Below are positions 31,091 through 42,160 of a DNA stretch of 64,000 nucleotides, one piece after another. Numbering within the stretch: position 1 is the stretch's first letter; each line of letters starts with the position of its first letter. Under the pieces are notes generated by a model, which saw only the letters and a list, made by a program, of their open reading frames with translations, had not been told where the DNA came from and did no database searches. This DNA is from Locusta migratoria (taxonomy: Eukaryota; Arthropoda; Insecta; Orthoptera; Acrididae): NCBI GenBank assembly GCA_026315105.1, contig CM048746.1:641693398-641757397 (forward strand), read 5' to 3'. Position numbers and translations under genes: made by a program.

Positions 31091-33118
31091 AGGAAAGCAT
31101 TCGAACCCATCGTAATTGCAACAAGGTATGGAAATGAAGGACTGATGTGGTGGATAGATTTGGCTTTCTCCAGCAAGAAAATTAGGATTTTCTTAAGTGT
31201 ATTCGCCCTGCGAAGAGACAGAACAAGATGAGATGGACAGATTTTACGAAGTACTCAGTGATGTAGTTGTCAGAGTAAAGGAGAAGGACAGTGTTTTGAT
31301 AGCGGGGGACTTCAATGACGGGATAGGAAATCCAACAGAAGGATATGAAAAGGTTATGGGTCAGTTTAGAGAGATTGTGAAGTCCAACAGAAACGGAAAA
31401 CAGCTCTTGGATTTTTTTGCCTGTGTGGACGTAGTTATAACAAAATCCTGTTTAATGCTTAAGAACATCCACCGGTATACCCGTGAGGGCACGGGAAGTT
31501 CTATCATCACTATAGAATAACAGATAAGGAATTCAGGAAGGCAGTCAAGGACGCACGTGTTTTCAGAGGGTCCTTTGGTGATACTGATTATTATTTAATC
31601 TACAGTGAAATTGGTTTTGTGAGACCAAAAGTGCAGGACGTCAGGTCCACATGGAGAAGGATAAGTGCGGAAATGCTTCAGGACAAGGAAATTAGTGGCA
31701 GAATAACGTGTTAAAAGAAAAAGAAGGCATTTCAAAAATGGCTCCATAATAGAAATCAGGAAGACAGAGACAGTTATGTCGCAGAAGGAAACAAAGCCAA
31801 GCGGATAATTGTAGAATCCAAGCAGAGACTATGGGTAGACTTTGGATTTATGATGCAAACTCTGGGTCAAGCCGCGGGAAAACCATTTTGGAGCATATTT
31901 AGCAATCTTCGAAAGGGAGGGAAGAAGGAATTAACAAGTGTTTTGGACAGGTCAGGAAAGCTGCTAGTGAATCCTGTGGATGCCTTGGGCAGCAGGAGGG
32001 AGTATTTTGAAGAAATGCTCATCGTAGGTGAAAATTTCAAGAGGAAGCGGAGACAAAGTTCAATGGATTACAGTGCAATAAAGCGGCCGGGATAGATGAA
32101 ATTAAGTCGGAACTCATCATATGTCAGGTCTCAACTGGTTAAACAGGATAACTGAAATGGCTTGGAAGTCGGGACAGTTTCCGTATAACAGAACGAAAGC
32201 AGTAATCATGTATGAACACAGAAAAGTTGTAACAGCTATCGAGGTACTTCTTTAATTAGCGTTGTTGGCAAAATATTCAAAGGTATTTTTGGAAGGTGGG
32301 TGAGAATATGAGTTGAAGATAATAAGGATGAAAACCAGTGTGGATTTAGGCCTCATAAAGTTCGTTGGGACCAAATCTCTAGCTTACGGCTGATAATGGA
32401 GAAGTGCTATGATTGGATCTTTGTTGTAATGATCTAGAAAGGCCATGTTCCTAGGAGGAAGCTATTGTCAGTTCTACAAGATTATATAATAGGAGGCAAA
32501 CTTCTGCAGGCAATTGAAGGTCTTTACGTAGACTGTCATGTAGCAGTTAGACGGCAAATTTAGTTCGTGGTTAAGGGTAGCTTCAGGATTAAGACAAGGT
32601 TGTAACCCGCCACCGCTGTTTTTCATACTATTGGTTGGTCGTATATTGAAAACAGTAGACTGGCAGGGTAAGATTAATATAGGTAAAAACAAAGTAAGTA
32701 GTCTCGGATATGGAGACGACTTAGTTGAAATAGCAGATTCGAAGGAAAGGATGCAGTCTAATATTTCAGAGCTAGATCAGAGGTGTAAGGGCTATGATAT
32801 GATGATCAGAATCTCTAAAACGAAATAGTGTCTGTGTAAAAGAGATTTTAACAGATTGATTGCCAAACAGTAGGTTCAAAGTTAGAACAGGTAGACAGTT
32901 TGGAGCACTTACGACGTATTTTCCCACAGGATGGCAACATAGTGAAAGAACTGGAATCAAGGTTTAGCAAAGCTAATGCAGTGAGTGCTCAGCTAAGGTC
33001 TACTCTCTTCTGCAAGATGGAAATCAGTCTCAAGAGTAAGTCAGCAGTGCACCGCTCTATCTTTCGACCAAATTCATTGTACGGGAGTGAAAGGGATTTG
33101 TATTTAGTATTTAATTAA
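31091..33118 (+). pseudogene. RTE-type LINE, endonuclease to polymerase, heavily decayed
   Basis: The endonuclease part is open at 31197-31517: EMDRFYEVLSDVVVRVKEKD, SVLIAGDFNDGIGNPTEGYE and a GKQLLDFFACVDVVITKS segment, with the GDFN block of APE-type endonucleases. Broken frames then carry a linker (31550-32090), an equivalent of the LEKAY block near 32440-32490, and HMVVGRILKTVDW. LGYGDDLVEIADSKERMQSN follows at 32700-32760, the Y/F-x-DD polymerase block, and then the C-terminal AVHRSIFRPNSLYGSE. The clade is inferred from the order endonuclease, RT and the C-terminal LxGxE.W-type block. Many frameshifts rule out activity. Related fragments lie at 41401, 42869, 50909, 55440 and 56225. Confidence 0.82.
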
Positions 33119-33357
33119 ATCAACTGAGTACAATTTGGATCACTAAGTTGCTGCAATAATTATCTATAATTGATAAATGAGTAACATACGTAAAATTGTT
33201 TCAAATGTTAGGGTCAATGTTATTTCTCAAAGTAATAAAAAGAAAATGCTTTAAGCATTTTAAAATTATAAACAGACGAAGGAACAGAAATAAGTATTTA
33301 TATAACTTAAAACAATCATTTCTTTCGTAACTCTGATGAAACGGAGGAAGAGGATTT

Positions 33358-33561
33358 ATTCAAAATATTCAAATGTTTGTAAAGTTTAAGGGACTTAACT
33401 GCGGGGTCGTCAGTCCCTAAACGTACAAACTACTTATGAACTACTTTATGCTAAAGACAGCATAAACATGCATGCCCGAGGGGGGATTCGAACCCCTGAC
33501 GAGAAACGGCCTCGCGCATCGGAGCATAGCACCTCAATGCGTTCGGCTGCTCCGCCGCGGC
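33358..33561 (-). repeat. tRNA-derived SINE (type B), chimeric head
   Basis: The tail and core are type B (GGACTGACGACCCCGCAG, CATGCATGTTTATGCTGTC), but the head reads GCCGCGGCGGAGCAGCCGAA, nearer type A. An 11-bp duplication GAAGAGGATTT flanks it (33347-33357 and 33562-33572). Confidence 0.92.
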
Positions 33562-33572
33562 GAAGAGGATTT

Positions 33573-34724
33573 GTTTTCTTTGAAAATTTATGTAAAGAGA
33601 ATGAATATTCTTTCTAAGTACTGATGTTGCATATGCTATAATTATTTCACTCTCTTACAGATATTTTGTGACATTGTGTGACAGGAGAAACCTCTACGGA
33701 GGTTATTGTAAATGATATAGTCTACTGATCAAGTGCCATTTACTGATCACTTTCTTCATAGTGTTCTTCTTCATTGTCATCCGAATCTTAAAACTCTATC
33801 TAGTAACTATCATTATCATCTTCATTGAAAACTACCTCCAACAGCCTTCTAATATTCTTTCGCTGCTCCTGGTAAGACATCGTGGTATATACTGCTTACC
33901 ACAAAATATCGCAGTATTAGGTAAGTGAAGTGTTATTAGCACCCCAGCAATTAAAACCTTTGGTGTACGTTGTTGCGAAGCTTTAAAAACACAAGCAATT
34001 GTATCGCAACGATGTGCCTTCGATCTGAACGAAAATAACGAAGCGTTCAGTAGTGTGACCAACATGAATCCTTAAACAGAAGCCAACTGTTACATTTAGG
34101 GTGTTGTGCACACCCCACATTTCCAATAGTTTTACAACAACTGCACGGCATTAAGGAAGTATTAACAAAGGTGTACATAAACAAAACATTGCTTCCTAGA
34201 GTAATTAACATGTGGGAAATGATAAAGGTAACCTTATGATATAATATCTCAGTGCGTTGCTATATTGTTCGATTTTATAAGATTGTCTTAATAGAAACGC
34301 ATTTTGTTCATGTTGAAGTGTTCATCTCTTTTGGCAAATACCTAAATCACTATATCGGAGGCACTTCTGAATTTGTTTCCCTCTATGCACAAAAATTGAG
34401 TACAAGGTATCACTCGCATCTCAAGTGTGCATCAAAACAAAATGGCGGTCAAAACAAAGTTTGTTTCGATATGACTATCGATACGTCGACTTATGTGTAG
34501 TCTAGGTCTTATGCTGACCATGCTGTCACTTTACTGACGAAATATGTCACATAATGAGATTTTGTTGCGTATTTACGTTAGCTATTAGAGTAAAACTTTA
34601 TATATAAGAATTGCATAGGTATTGTTGGTTTCTGGATGCAGGTGAAAACAAAACACTATAAAGACTTTAATACAAATAAACAATCCCTGAGACGGATTTT
34701 CGTCTCGAATATGTCAAAGACATT
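33573..34724. other. Unassigned AT-rich 1.15 kb
   Basis: No coding or repeat family was recognised. A short perfect hairpin GAGACGGATTTTCGTCTC lies at 34689-34706. Confidence 0.4.
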
Positions 34725-34867
34725 ATTGATAAATCTGAAGCATTGAATTAAAATTTGTGATGCGGCCGGGAATCGAACGGTAAGACGTCTGCCTAGTAAG
34801 CATGGAGGTCCGGGTTTGTTTCCCGGCCGCATCACAAATTTTAATTCAAAGCTTCAGATTTATCAAT
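34725..34867. repeat. tRNA-Thr-like foldback element
   Basis: The 46-bp arms at 34725-34770 and 34822-34867 are inverted copies with one mismatch. Each arm ends inward in GCGGCCGGG, the acceptor/T-arm side of a tRNA-like sequence. Read in either direction from the 51-bp loop, a box B-like segment leads into the same 3' flank (CATCACAAATTTTAATTCAA). The loop holds GGTAAGACGTCTGCCTAGTA, with an AGT triplet in the anticodon position of a Thr-like arm. Confidence 0.9.
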
Positions 34868-35302
34868 AAACTATAAAGACTGTTTAAGAGTGAATAAGTA
34901 TAGTTGTAAAACTCTTATTTCTTTATAGTGTCGACTCTTTAAAACTTGCGTTAATTTCCACTGTTGTCTGCATTCATCTGCGGTGCATTATATGTTGACA
35001 AGTGTTAGACACCCTGCAAAATTAAAATTAAATTGGGTGATTAATTTGATCTTCACTCTTGAAAGCTTTTTATTGTCATCCCTACATAACTTACTGCGTT
35101 TAGTATTGGGCTATTATAAAAAAAATAATGTGCTAAAAATAACACTTTACAGAGAATAATGGGTAGTGATTTACATGTGCGTTTGAAAGAATAAAAACTG
35201 TCACAACAAAAATTTGCAGAATATGCATAAAATAGATCAGATTTTATCGACGATCACTCTGTAACACGCACGTACACACACACACACACACACATGTACA
35301 TG
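34868..35302. other. Unassigned 435 bp
   Basis: AT-rich, with a short CA microsatellite at 35275-35294. Confidence 0.4.
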
Positions 35303-36176
35303 TATATACAAAAAGGTACGGCCAAACTTTCACGAAACATTCCTCACACACAAAGAAAGAAAATATGTTATGTGGACATGTGTCCGGAAACGCTTAATTT
35401 CCATGTTAGAGCTCATTTTAGTAATTCTCTATAAATGTAAATTGAAATAAATCGTGCAGACGTCAAAATACCCTATTGTTTCGTTAGTATGTACTGTACT
35501 TCCTCGATTCACGTCATCAACACAGATATTCTGTGAACATTTGGGCAGGATTTGTTGGTGATGTCTTTATTGGGCCTCATGTTCTTCCACCTACGCTCAC
35601 TGGAGCACGTTATCATGATTTCGTACGGGATACTCTACCTGTGCTGCTAGAACATGTGCCTTTACAAGAACGACACAACATGTGGTTCATGCACGCTGGA
35701 GCTCCTGCACATTTTAGTCGACGTGTTCGTACGCTTCTCAACTACAGATTCGGTGACCGATGGATTGGTAGAGGCGGACCAATTCCATACCCTACACGCT
35801 CTCGTGACCTCAACCCTCTTGACTTTCATTTATGGGGGCATTTGAAAGCTCTTGTCTACGCAACCCCGGTACCAAATGTAGAGACTCTTCGTGCTGGTAT
35901 TGTGGACGGCTGTGATACAATATGTCATTCTCCAGGGCTGCATCAGCGCATCAGGGATTCCATGCGACGGAGGGTGGATGCATATATCCTCGCTGACGGA
36001 GGACATTTTGAACATTTTCTGTAACAAAGTATTTGAAGTCACGCTGGTACGTTCTGTTGCTGTGTGTTTCTATTCTATGATTAATGTGATTTGAAGAGAA
36101 GTAATAAAATGAGAAATAACATGGAAATTAAGCGTTTTCGGACACATGTCCACATAACTTATTTTCTTTCTTTTTG
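35303..36176 (+). mobile_element. mariner-like transposon, fourth copy, internally deleted
   Basis: Inner terminal repeats ATGTTATGTGGACATGTGTC (35365) and, in reverse at 36166, TTATGTGGACATGTGTCCG are about 45 bp and nearly perfect. The left outer part AAAAAGGTACGGCCAAAC is kept, while on the right it is shortened to TTTCTTTCTTTTTGTA. The 5' two thirds of the transposase are missing: leader sequence near 35510 joins directly to codons equivalent to the middle of the protein. Confidence 0.82.
35515..36024 (+). pseudogene. mariner-like transposase C-terminal third
   Basis: It is open from 35533 for 163 codons: NIWAGFVGDVFIGPHVLPPT, LTGARYHDFVRDTLPVLLEH, then FMHAGAPAHFSRRVRTLLNY, a block that normally carries Asp at the Ala of MHAG, and LNPLDFHLWGHLK. 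The distance from the replaced residue to the last Asp is 41. The end GGHFEHFL is typical of this group. With the first catalytic block deleted and the second changed, it cannot be active. It is nevertheless open throughout, so the damage was deletion rather than slow decay. Confidence 0.88.
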
Positions 36177-36428
36177 TAACACAGGGTTTATCTAACGCGA
36201 TGGAGCAGACTTACTATAATAGCAGCAAAAATGTGCCACTAAACATGGGCCCGCAAACGATCCGTTTGCGAGATAATTACGAATGTGTAGTTCCAAACCG
36301 CCACTGACGTCATTGTAAAAATTGTGCTTGTTAGTAGACATTAATTTGAAATTTAGACTATGCTGTTACGATTTACGTACATCGCGTATAGTTCACATTC
36401 CACCAACTTTGTTGTAAACATCGCCCTA

Positions 36429-36732
36429 GTTAGTTAGCTGGAGATCCGGCACATTTTCCTGCTGCTGTGAGAAGGCACCTAACGCGCAGATACGGCCAGA
36501 GATAGATAGGTCGAGGTGGACCTGTACCTTGGCGTCCAAGATCACCTGATCTAAATCCCTTCGACTTTTGTGTCTGGGATCACCTCAGAAGTGCAGTTTA
36601 TATCACACCCGTTAAATCGGTTGAAGAATTGGAGCGAATAGTTGTAAACGCTTGTTAAGAATTCCGAAATGATTCATTGGTTTTCGAAATAATTCGAAAT
36701 TCATTGCAGAAACGAGTATTGCAAAAGATGTA
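36429..36732 (+). pseudogene. mariner-like transposase fragment
   Basis: The frame reads GDPAHFPAAVRRHLTRRYGQ, a stop, then GRGGPVPWRPRSPDLNPFDF and CVWDHLRSAVYITPVKSVEE. This is the segment between the second and third catalytic blocks; the Asp ahead of PAHF is present, and the final block is LNPFDF. After that, NSLQKRVLQKM ends at a stop near 36732. Everything N-terminal of the second catalytic block is missing. Confidence 0.82.
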
Positions 36733-36744
36733 AGGAAGACACAC

Positions 36745-37490
36745 AAGGAGAGGCAATGAATTAAAATTCATGCGGTGGATGGAATTCGAACCCAGGACCT
36801 CCTACGTACTAGGTATGTGCTTTACACCACTCAGCTAACACCGCATTGTACCCAAAGCAACTACACGGACTGTCTTAAAGCACGTCTCTTTCCACACCTT
36901 ACACTTTAACTCCGCCTCTTGTTCCCTGGAAATGCGTATCAAATTGCCAGGGCTCTCCTACATTGGAATAGCACCCCAGCAAAGTACGCGAATAGGAGCT
37001 ATCCCGCCTTATTCCTCAGGCCAAGGTGATATAAATATCAACAAACAATACAACCCCTTGAGACAGCATTGTCTCATTATACCAAAGGTATTAAACATAA
37101 GGAGAGGCAATGAATTAAAATTTATGCAGTGGCTGAGGTGCTATTCCAATCTAGGAGAGCCCTGGCAATTTGATACGCATTTCCCAGGGAACACGAGGCA
37201 GAATTAAAGTATATGGTGTGGAAGGAGACGTGCTTTAAGACAGTCCGTGTAGTTGCTTTGGCTACAACGCGGTGTTACCTGAGTTGTTTATGCAAGGCTA
37301 ATTGAAGTACAGAAAAAAATAACATAAAATAAAAAATAAAAAGTGGGATAAAGCACCTACCTAGTAAGTAGGAGGTCGCGGGTTCAAATTCAGGCGTGAA
37401 TTTTAATTCATTGCCTGTCCTTATGTTTAATACCTTTATTATAATGAGACAATGTTGTCTCAAGGGATTGTATTATTTGTTGGTAATGAC
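36745..37490. repeat. Nested tRNA-Thr-like inverted repeats
   Basis: A unit of about 215 bp at 36750-36965 is repeated in inverted orientation at 37132-37425, where a 62-bp A-rich insertion (37288-37349) interrupts it. Each unit contains a tRNA-like sequence with CCTAGTACG or CCTAGTAAG in the anticodon arm (AGT, Thr-like) and a box B (GGGTTCGAATTCC in reverse at 36780; GGGTTCAAATTC at 37380). The tail GGTATTAAACATAAGGA...GGCAATGAATTAAAAT appears in inverted copies at 37085-37115 and 37401-37435, extending to 37030 and 37490. The region is inserted near the 3' end of the transposase fragment. Confidence 0.85.
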
Positions 37491-37750
37491 GACACTTGGA
37501 ACACCTCCTACGTCAAATGTGAACTAAATGCGATTTAAATTCTATTAGTAAAGTTTAAATTTCAGTTTAATGTTTACTGATTAGGACGGTGTTTACAACG
37601 GCGTGAGTGGCGGCTTGGAAAATACATTCGCAATTATCTCATAAACGGCTCGTTTGCAGCTACATGTTTACTGGGACATTTTTGCCTCTATTATCGTGTA
37701 CGTTCAACCGTATAAGTTGGCGCCACCGCTTTTGATACGCCCTGTGTTTA

Positions 37751-38764
37751 TAGTGATATAGGTTAGTAGTTTTAGTTGCCAGAGCGAAGAAAGAATAAAT
37801 CCTAATGTAAAACTTTTCGAGTGATCTGTTGCGGGTAGCGCATTTTCCCTACTGCAGTAACTTGTTTTTGTCAAAGGGAATTACGAGCTATTGCCCTTAT
37901 TCCCCCGAGCATCGTAGCAATGATTCGTTGTGCTATTATTTCCACCGATTCATGAAAACGCATATATCTGTATGTTCATAATTAATACCGGTAACCGGAT
38001 AAGTGAGGAATTTACCGTTAAAGCGTAAGCCATTACGTTAATGGCACTCGGACTAATTTGTTATGCAAGGCTAATGATTGCGAATGTTCGAGCAAATTGA
38101 CCGACAGCGGCAAACGGCCTGTGAAACCAGCGACCGTGCAGCCGTAAATCTTCAAGGCCGCCGGCGTGTTGGCGACCAACATAAGGGCGCAATGATGGCT
38201 GAAATTGTCCCTGATTAGCCGCACGTCAATACCAGGAAGTGATGAGGTCGAGGACAGCAATATTTACTTGTAAATTACACTCATTTACGATGCATTGCTC
38301 TGTTTGAGGCACCGTGATATTCGCTCCTACTGGCGTATTATCATTCCTGTCCAACAGACAGCATTTATGGTGATATTGCGTATAAGTAAGAGCACCATAA
38401 TTCTCTCGCTGACTGTGCTGTGGTCTGTTTTAAATCTGGACAGATGATTTATTCCACCTTGTGTTTCGAGCAAGGATTGATCTATTGATCTGCAAAGTTT
38501 TCCACCTTCAAACCATGGCTCTGCAGGAGGAACAAGTCTACTGTGACACACAGCCTTAGACATCAGAAAACACTGCACGTTTCAATTCGAGACAGACAAG
38601 AGGTCCTTAAACATACTCGAAATGAACCGACTACTCCTGTAAGTAGAAAAATGAATCATAACTACTAAAGGACTCCACCAGGTACTGTGTTTTGTGTAGA
38701 ACTCCAAACAGTGATTTCTTTTTTTCTCTTAAATAATACGATTTTGGGTATTAGGCAGCATCAT
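37751..38764. other. Unassigned 1.0 kb with one inverted-pair repeat
   Basis: A block of about 60 bp at 37985-38046 recurs inverted at 42451-42515, with 27 identical bases (TAAAGCGTAAGCCATTACG then TTAATGGC). The remainder, including a GC-richer part at 38080-38230, was not recognised. Confidence 0.45.
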
Positions 38765-38880
38765 TCCTTAAACACTAAGCAAATGAATTGTCGTCGTTTC
38801 GACCACTGTGCAGCGGTCCTCTTCAGAGCGGTTAACTGTAGAATGATGCTGATTGTATACCCTTATATACTGTGAATTCT
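38765..38880 (-). repeat. TATA-containing repeat, inverted copy 1
   Basis: In reverse: CAGTATATAAGGGTATACAA, TCAGCATCATTCTACAGTTA, ACCGCTCTGAAGAGGACCGC and GGTCGAAACGACGACAATTC. The same block is on the plus strand at 39757-39870. Confidence 0.8.
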
Positions 38881-38884
38881 TCGG

Positions 38885-39545
38885 TTATCTACATCTACAT
38901 ACATACTCCACAATCCACCATAAGGTGCGTGGCGGAGGGTACACTGTACCACTACCAGGCATTTCCTTTCCTATTCCACGCCCAAATAGAACGAGGAAAA
39001 AAAGAAGCCCTAATTTCTCTTATCCTGTCTTTGTGATCACTACGCGAAATGTAAGTAGGCGGCAGCAAGATCGTACTACACTCAGCTTCAAATTCCGTCC
39101 CTCTAAATGTCTTCAACAGAAATTCACGAAAAGAACGTCGTCTTTCCTCCAGCAATCCCCAATTGAGTTGCCGGAGCATTTCCGTGAAGCTCGCGCATTG
39201 GTCGAACCTACCAGTAACGAACCTAGCTGCTCGCCTCTGAACTGCTTCTATGTCTTCCTTTAAACTGATCTGCTGCGGGTCCCAAACACTTGAGCAATTC
39301 TCAAGACGTGGTCGTACAAGCGTTTTATACGCGGTCTCCTTTACAGATGAAGTACATCTTCCCAAAATTCTCCCAATAAACTGAAGTCGGCTGTCCGCCT
39401 TACTCACAACTGTCCTTACATGTTCGTTCCATTTCATATCGCTCTGCAATGATACGCCTGGATATTTGAAACGATGTGACAGCATCAAGAAGCTCACTAC
39501 TAATGCTGTATTCGAACATTACGGGATTGTTTTTCCTAATACAGA
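38885..39545 (-). pseudogene. LINE ORF2 C-terminus, second family
   Basis: A 181-codon open frame (39497-38952) reads FKYPGVSLQSDMKWNEHVRT, VVSKADSRLQFIGRILGRC, VRPRLENCSSVWDPQQISL and AARFVTGRFDQCASFTEMLR, ending FFPRSIWAWNRKGN. It corresponds to the region after the catalytic core of CR1/Jockey-type LINEs and is related to, but distinct from, the family at 27337. The 3' end is the (TACATC) tail at 38889-38908. The open frame suggests a fairly recent 5'-truncated insertion. A shorter relative is at 16860. Confidence 0.88.
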
Positions 39546-39870
39546 CGTCATACATGTAGGATGGTGATTGGTGGGCAGTAGCTTATCAGTTGTCTCTTAC
39601 GTTTGCTACCCTGGTAGTGAATGATAGGCAAAATCTTGTATCTGATTGGAGCCACAGTAGAACTAACGCTCGGCCTGAACATCCGCAGCAGGAAACACCA
39701 TCCTGTGGATGCTAGTTGCTGATTGGCTGTTCCCTTCCAATCAGATACAAGATTCACTGTATATAAGAGTACACATTCAGCATCATCCTACAGTTAACCA
39801 CCCTGAAGAGGACCACGGCAGAGTGGTCGAAACGTCTGCAATTCATTTACTACGAGTTTAAAAAATGAAC
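39546..39870 (+). repeat. TATA-containing repeat, copy 2, with 19-bp inverted repeat
   Basis: AATCTTGTATCTGATTGGA (39632-39650) and its exact reverse complement (39736-39754) bracket about 85 bp. Next come CACTGTATATAAGAGTACAC and the block shared with 38765-38880 (CAGCATCATCCTACAGTTAA, CCTGAAGAGGACC, AGTGGTCGAAACGTCTGC). The TATATAAG word 30 bp before ATCAGC-like sequence resembles a core promoter, but no transcript evidence exists. Confidence 0.7.
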
Positions 39871-41008
39871 CGGCCTAAGTTCCAGAATTGTTTTATTCAA
39901 AATGACACCGATCTTGGAAGCCTACGAAGTTATATCCAAACAGTACGCATTCGTGATATCAGCGCCCTGTTTCTATGATGAACTGGTGTACTGCCGTCAG
40001 TCATGCAGTGAAGCAAGGCAATGCAGATGCGTTAAACACCCTATCCACGAAGTGACTGCATTTGACAGAAGCCGTATCATTAGAACTACATGAAGCAGTG
40101 TGGTTGTGTCATGAAAGTGCCAGTCATGTGGGCTGTTCCGATGTACCAGTGGCCCCATGTTGAAACCAGAGGACACATGACGATACCCAGTCACTATGTA
40201 ACTATTTGTAACTATATCTACATTTCTTTTATTACTATTACACACATTACAGGCCCTTTATAAGATCACAACAAACATTCATGAGTAACTGTTCTTCCAG
40301 TATTCCATCGTCCTTTCACTAAAGGCACTCTTCCATTCTGCAGTCCACTCTGGTCGTTGGGCTAGAAGGTGCTGTTTTTTCTGACATCACTACCCAGTGG
40401 TGCACGTTGTCTGTGACGTTTGCTGAATCTGTATGTGCCCTTTACAGATCAATTTTGGCTTGTATCATCCAGGGTGTAGTGGTCTTAAAATCGTGGATAT
40501 ACCTGAGGATTCTATGGCAGTCTGCTGAGGTGTCCATAAAATTTTAGTTGCTTCTTTTTAATGTTTGCAGTGAAGTTGGAGAAATTCTCTTATTATTATT
40601 ATTATTTTTATTATCATAATGATATTGAAATTTTACTATTTTCCTGTAAATTGCTCAAATGTGTGTATAAATATGTAAAAAATGTGCTATACAAAATGAA
40701 AAATGGTAAACTGTACAGCCTGTTACATAATAGCAAGCAACGAGTATTCAAATATACAATATATAAATATAATTGTAATAATAACAATCCTAATAAGTAA
40801 GTATTGTGTTACGAGATTCGTGCTTACAAAACGTTCACACACTCTTACATGCATAACACTATGTGCAGACATTTGGGAAGACTTACGTCGTCCAATGGGT
40901 TATATGGGTGGGGAAAGGAAGGGCATCCATACATACATAATCCACCACTCTAGCTTATCATGCCAAGTCCATATTGACAATTCCGACCACACGTCAATGG
41001 GGGTTATG

Positions 41009-41046
<38 letters not shown>

Positions 41047-41400
41047 CCACGTGAGTCATAGATTTGAGAAAATACAGGTTGGTGTCGCTGCTTCTAAACT
41101 AAACTGAACAGTAAACTACAGTAATCTTTCTGTAACCTAAATTGTACATTAACAATTTGAGTTATGAATGCGTATGAAAATCACCCAAAAGTAGGTGGAC
41201 AAGGGTCTATGACAAATCATTTTGGGATGACACTTAAGTAAGGAATTAAAACAAAATTTAAATGATAATGCATAAAAAGAACGAGTACTACCCATCATAC
41301 AAGGCACATTTGTTTTGGAAAGGAGTGACTGACAGTCACATTGCACAGTTTACGGATGATTACAAAGAAAATAAAAATTTGTTAACAGGATAAAAGATTA
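39871..41400. other. Unassigned 1.5 kb
   Basis: Low-complexity pieces only: (TTA)n near 40590-40615 and a run of A at 41011-41042. No domain was recognised. Confidence 0.4.
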
Positions 41401-41757
41401 GGAGAACAGCTCAGTGGACTGTAGGGTGTCCTTATGGGAGAGTTCAAGATGAACACTAACAAGACCAAAACAAGGGTAATGGAATCTAGTGGAACTAAAT
41501 TACTCGATGCTAGTGAAATAGATTAAGAAGACAGCAAACGTAGTAGATCACTTTTGTTACTTACTGAGTAAAACAAATACTTATGACCAGAGACCATATA
41601 GAGTGCAAAATGATAATGGGAAGATTACCACTTCTAAGGAAGAGCAATTGGTTAACAACGAATATTAAATGTTGGGAAGTCTTTTCTCTAGACATTTATA
41701 GACATTTATCTGGAGTGTAGCCTTGTACAGTAGTGGACCGTGGACGATAAGCACTTA

Positions 41758-41811
<54 letters not shown>

Positions 41812-42160
41812 TAATAGCATCTGAAATTTCGTCCCAAAAATGAATGTTAACATCATTGGCAGATCGCCTAAATAATGAGGAGCTACATAAACAAATTGTG
41901 GTATCTTGACTAAAAGAAAGGACCAGTTAGTAGGACCCGATCAGAGACATTGGCAGTTTGGTTTTGGAGTGAAGTGTGGAGGGTAGAAAACGCAGAGATA
42001 GGTGAGGAGACGAATACAGTAAGTAGATTCAAGAGGACGTAGGTTGCCGTTTATGTTCAGACATGAAGAGCCTTGGTCAGGATAGAGTACCTTGAAAAGA
42101 TCCATCAAATCTGTCTTCAAATTGAAGATTATACAACAACAATAATCAATTATGCTCATG
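41401..42160 (+). pseudogene. RTE-type LINE C-terminal fragment with internal poly(A)
   Basis: FKMNTNKTKTRVMESSGTKL at 41440-41500 is the block that follows the polymerase active site in RTE-type LINEs (compare NINKSKTKVMECSF at 51.6 kb). Equivalents of the CRMxMGR and SLVRCSLVQW-type blocks follow in other frames to 41755. A run of about 50 A at 41759-41808 has been inserted. Sequence continues to a 3' end near 42160 (ACTTCAAATTG..., ACAACAACAATAATC). The complementary strand of 41941-42140 resembles the 3' end seen at 50930-51110. Confidence 0.65.

Larger units (their letters stand above)
36179..37748 (+). mobile_element. mariner-like transposon, fifth copy, internally deleted, hosting a foldback
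   Basis: The left end ACACAGGGTTTATCTAACG and the right end in reverse ACACAGGGCGTATCAAAAG start inverted repeats of roughly 180 bp (shared GCAAAAATGT, TTGCGAGATAATTACGAATG-like and CCGCCACT words). TA flanks both ends (36177-36178 and 37749-37750). Its left end abuts the right end of the preceding mariner without spacer. The interior keeps only a short transposase piece plus a later foldback insertion. Confidence 0.82.

Noticed and set aside
37286..38075. 15-bp match TTATGCAAGGCTAAT between 37286 and 38059
   Set aside because: A match of this length is expected by chance in a 64-kb window, and the flanks do not align.
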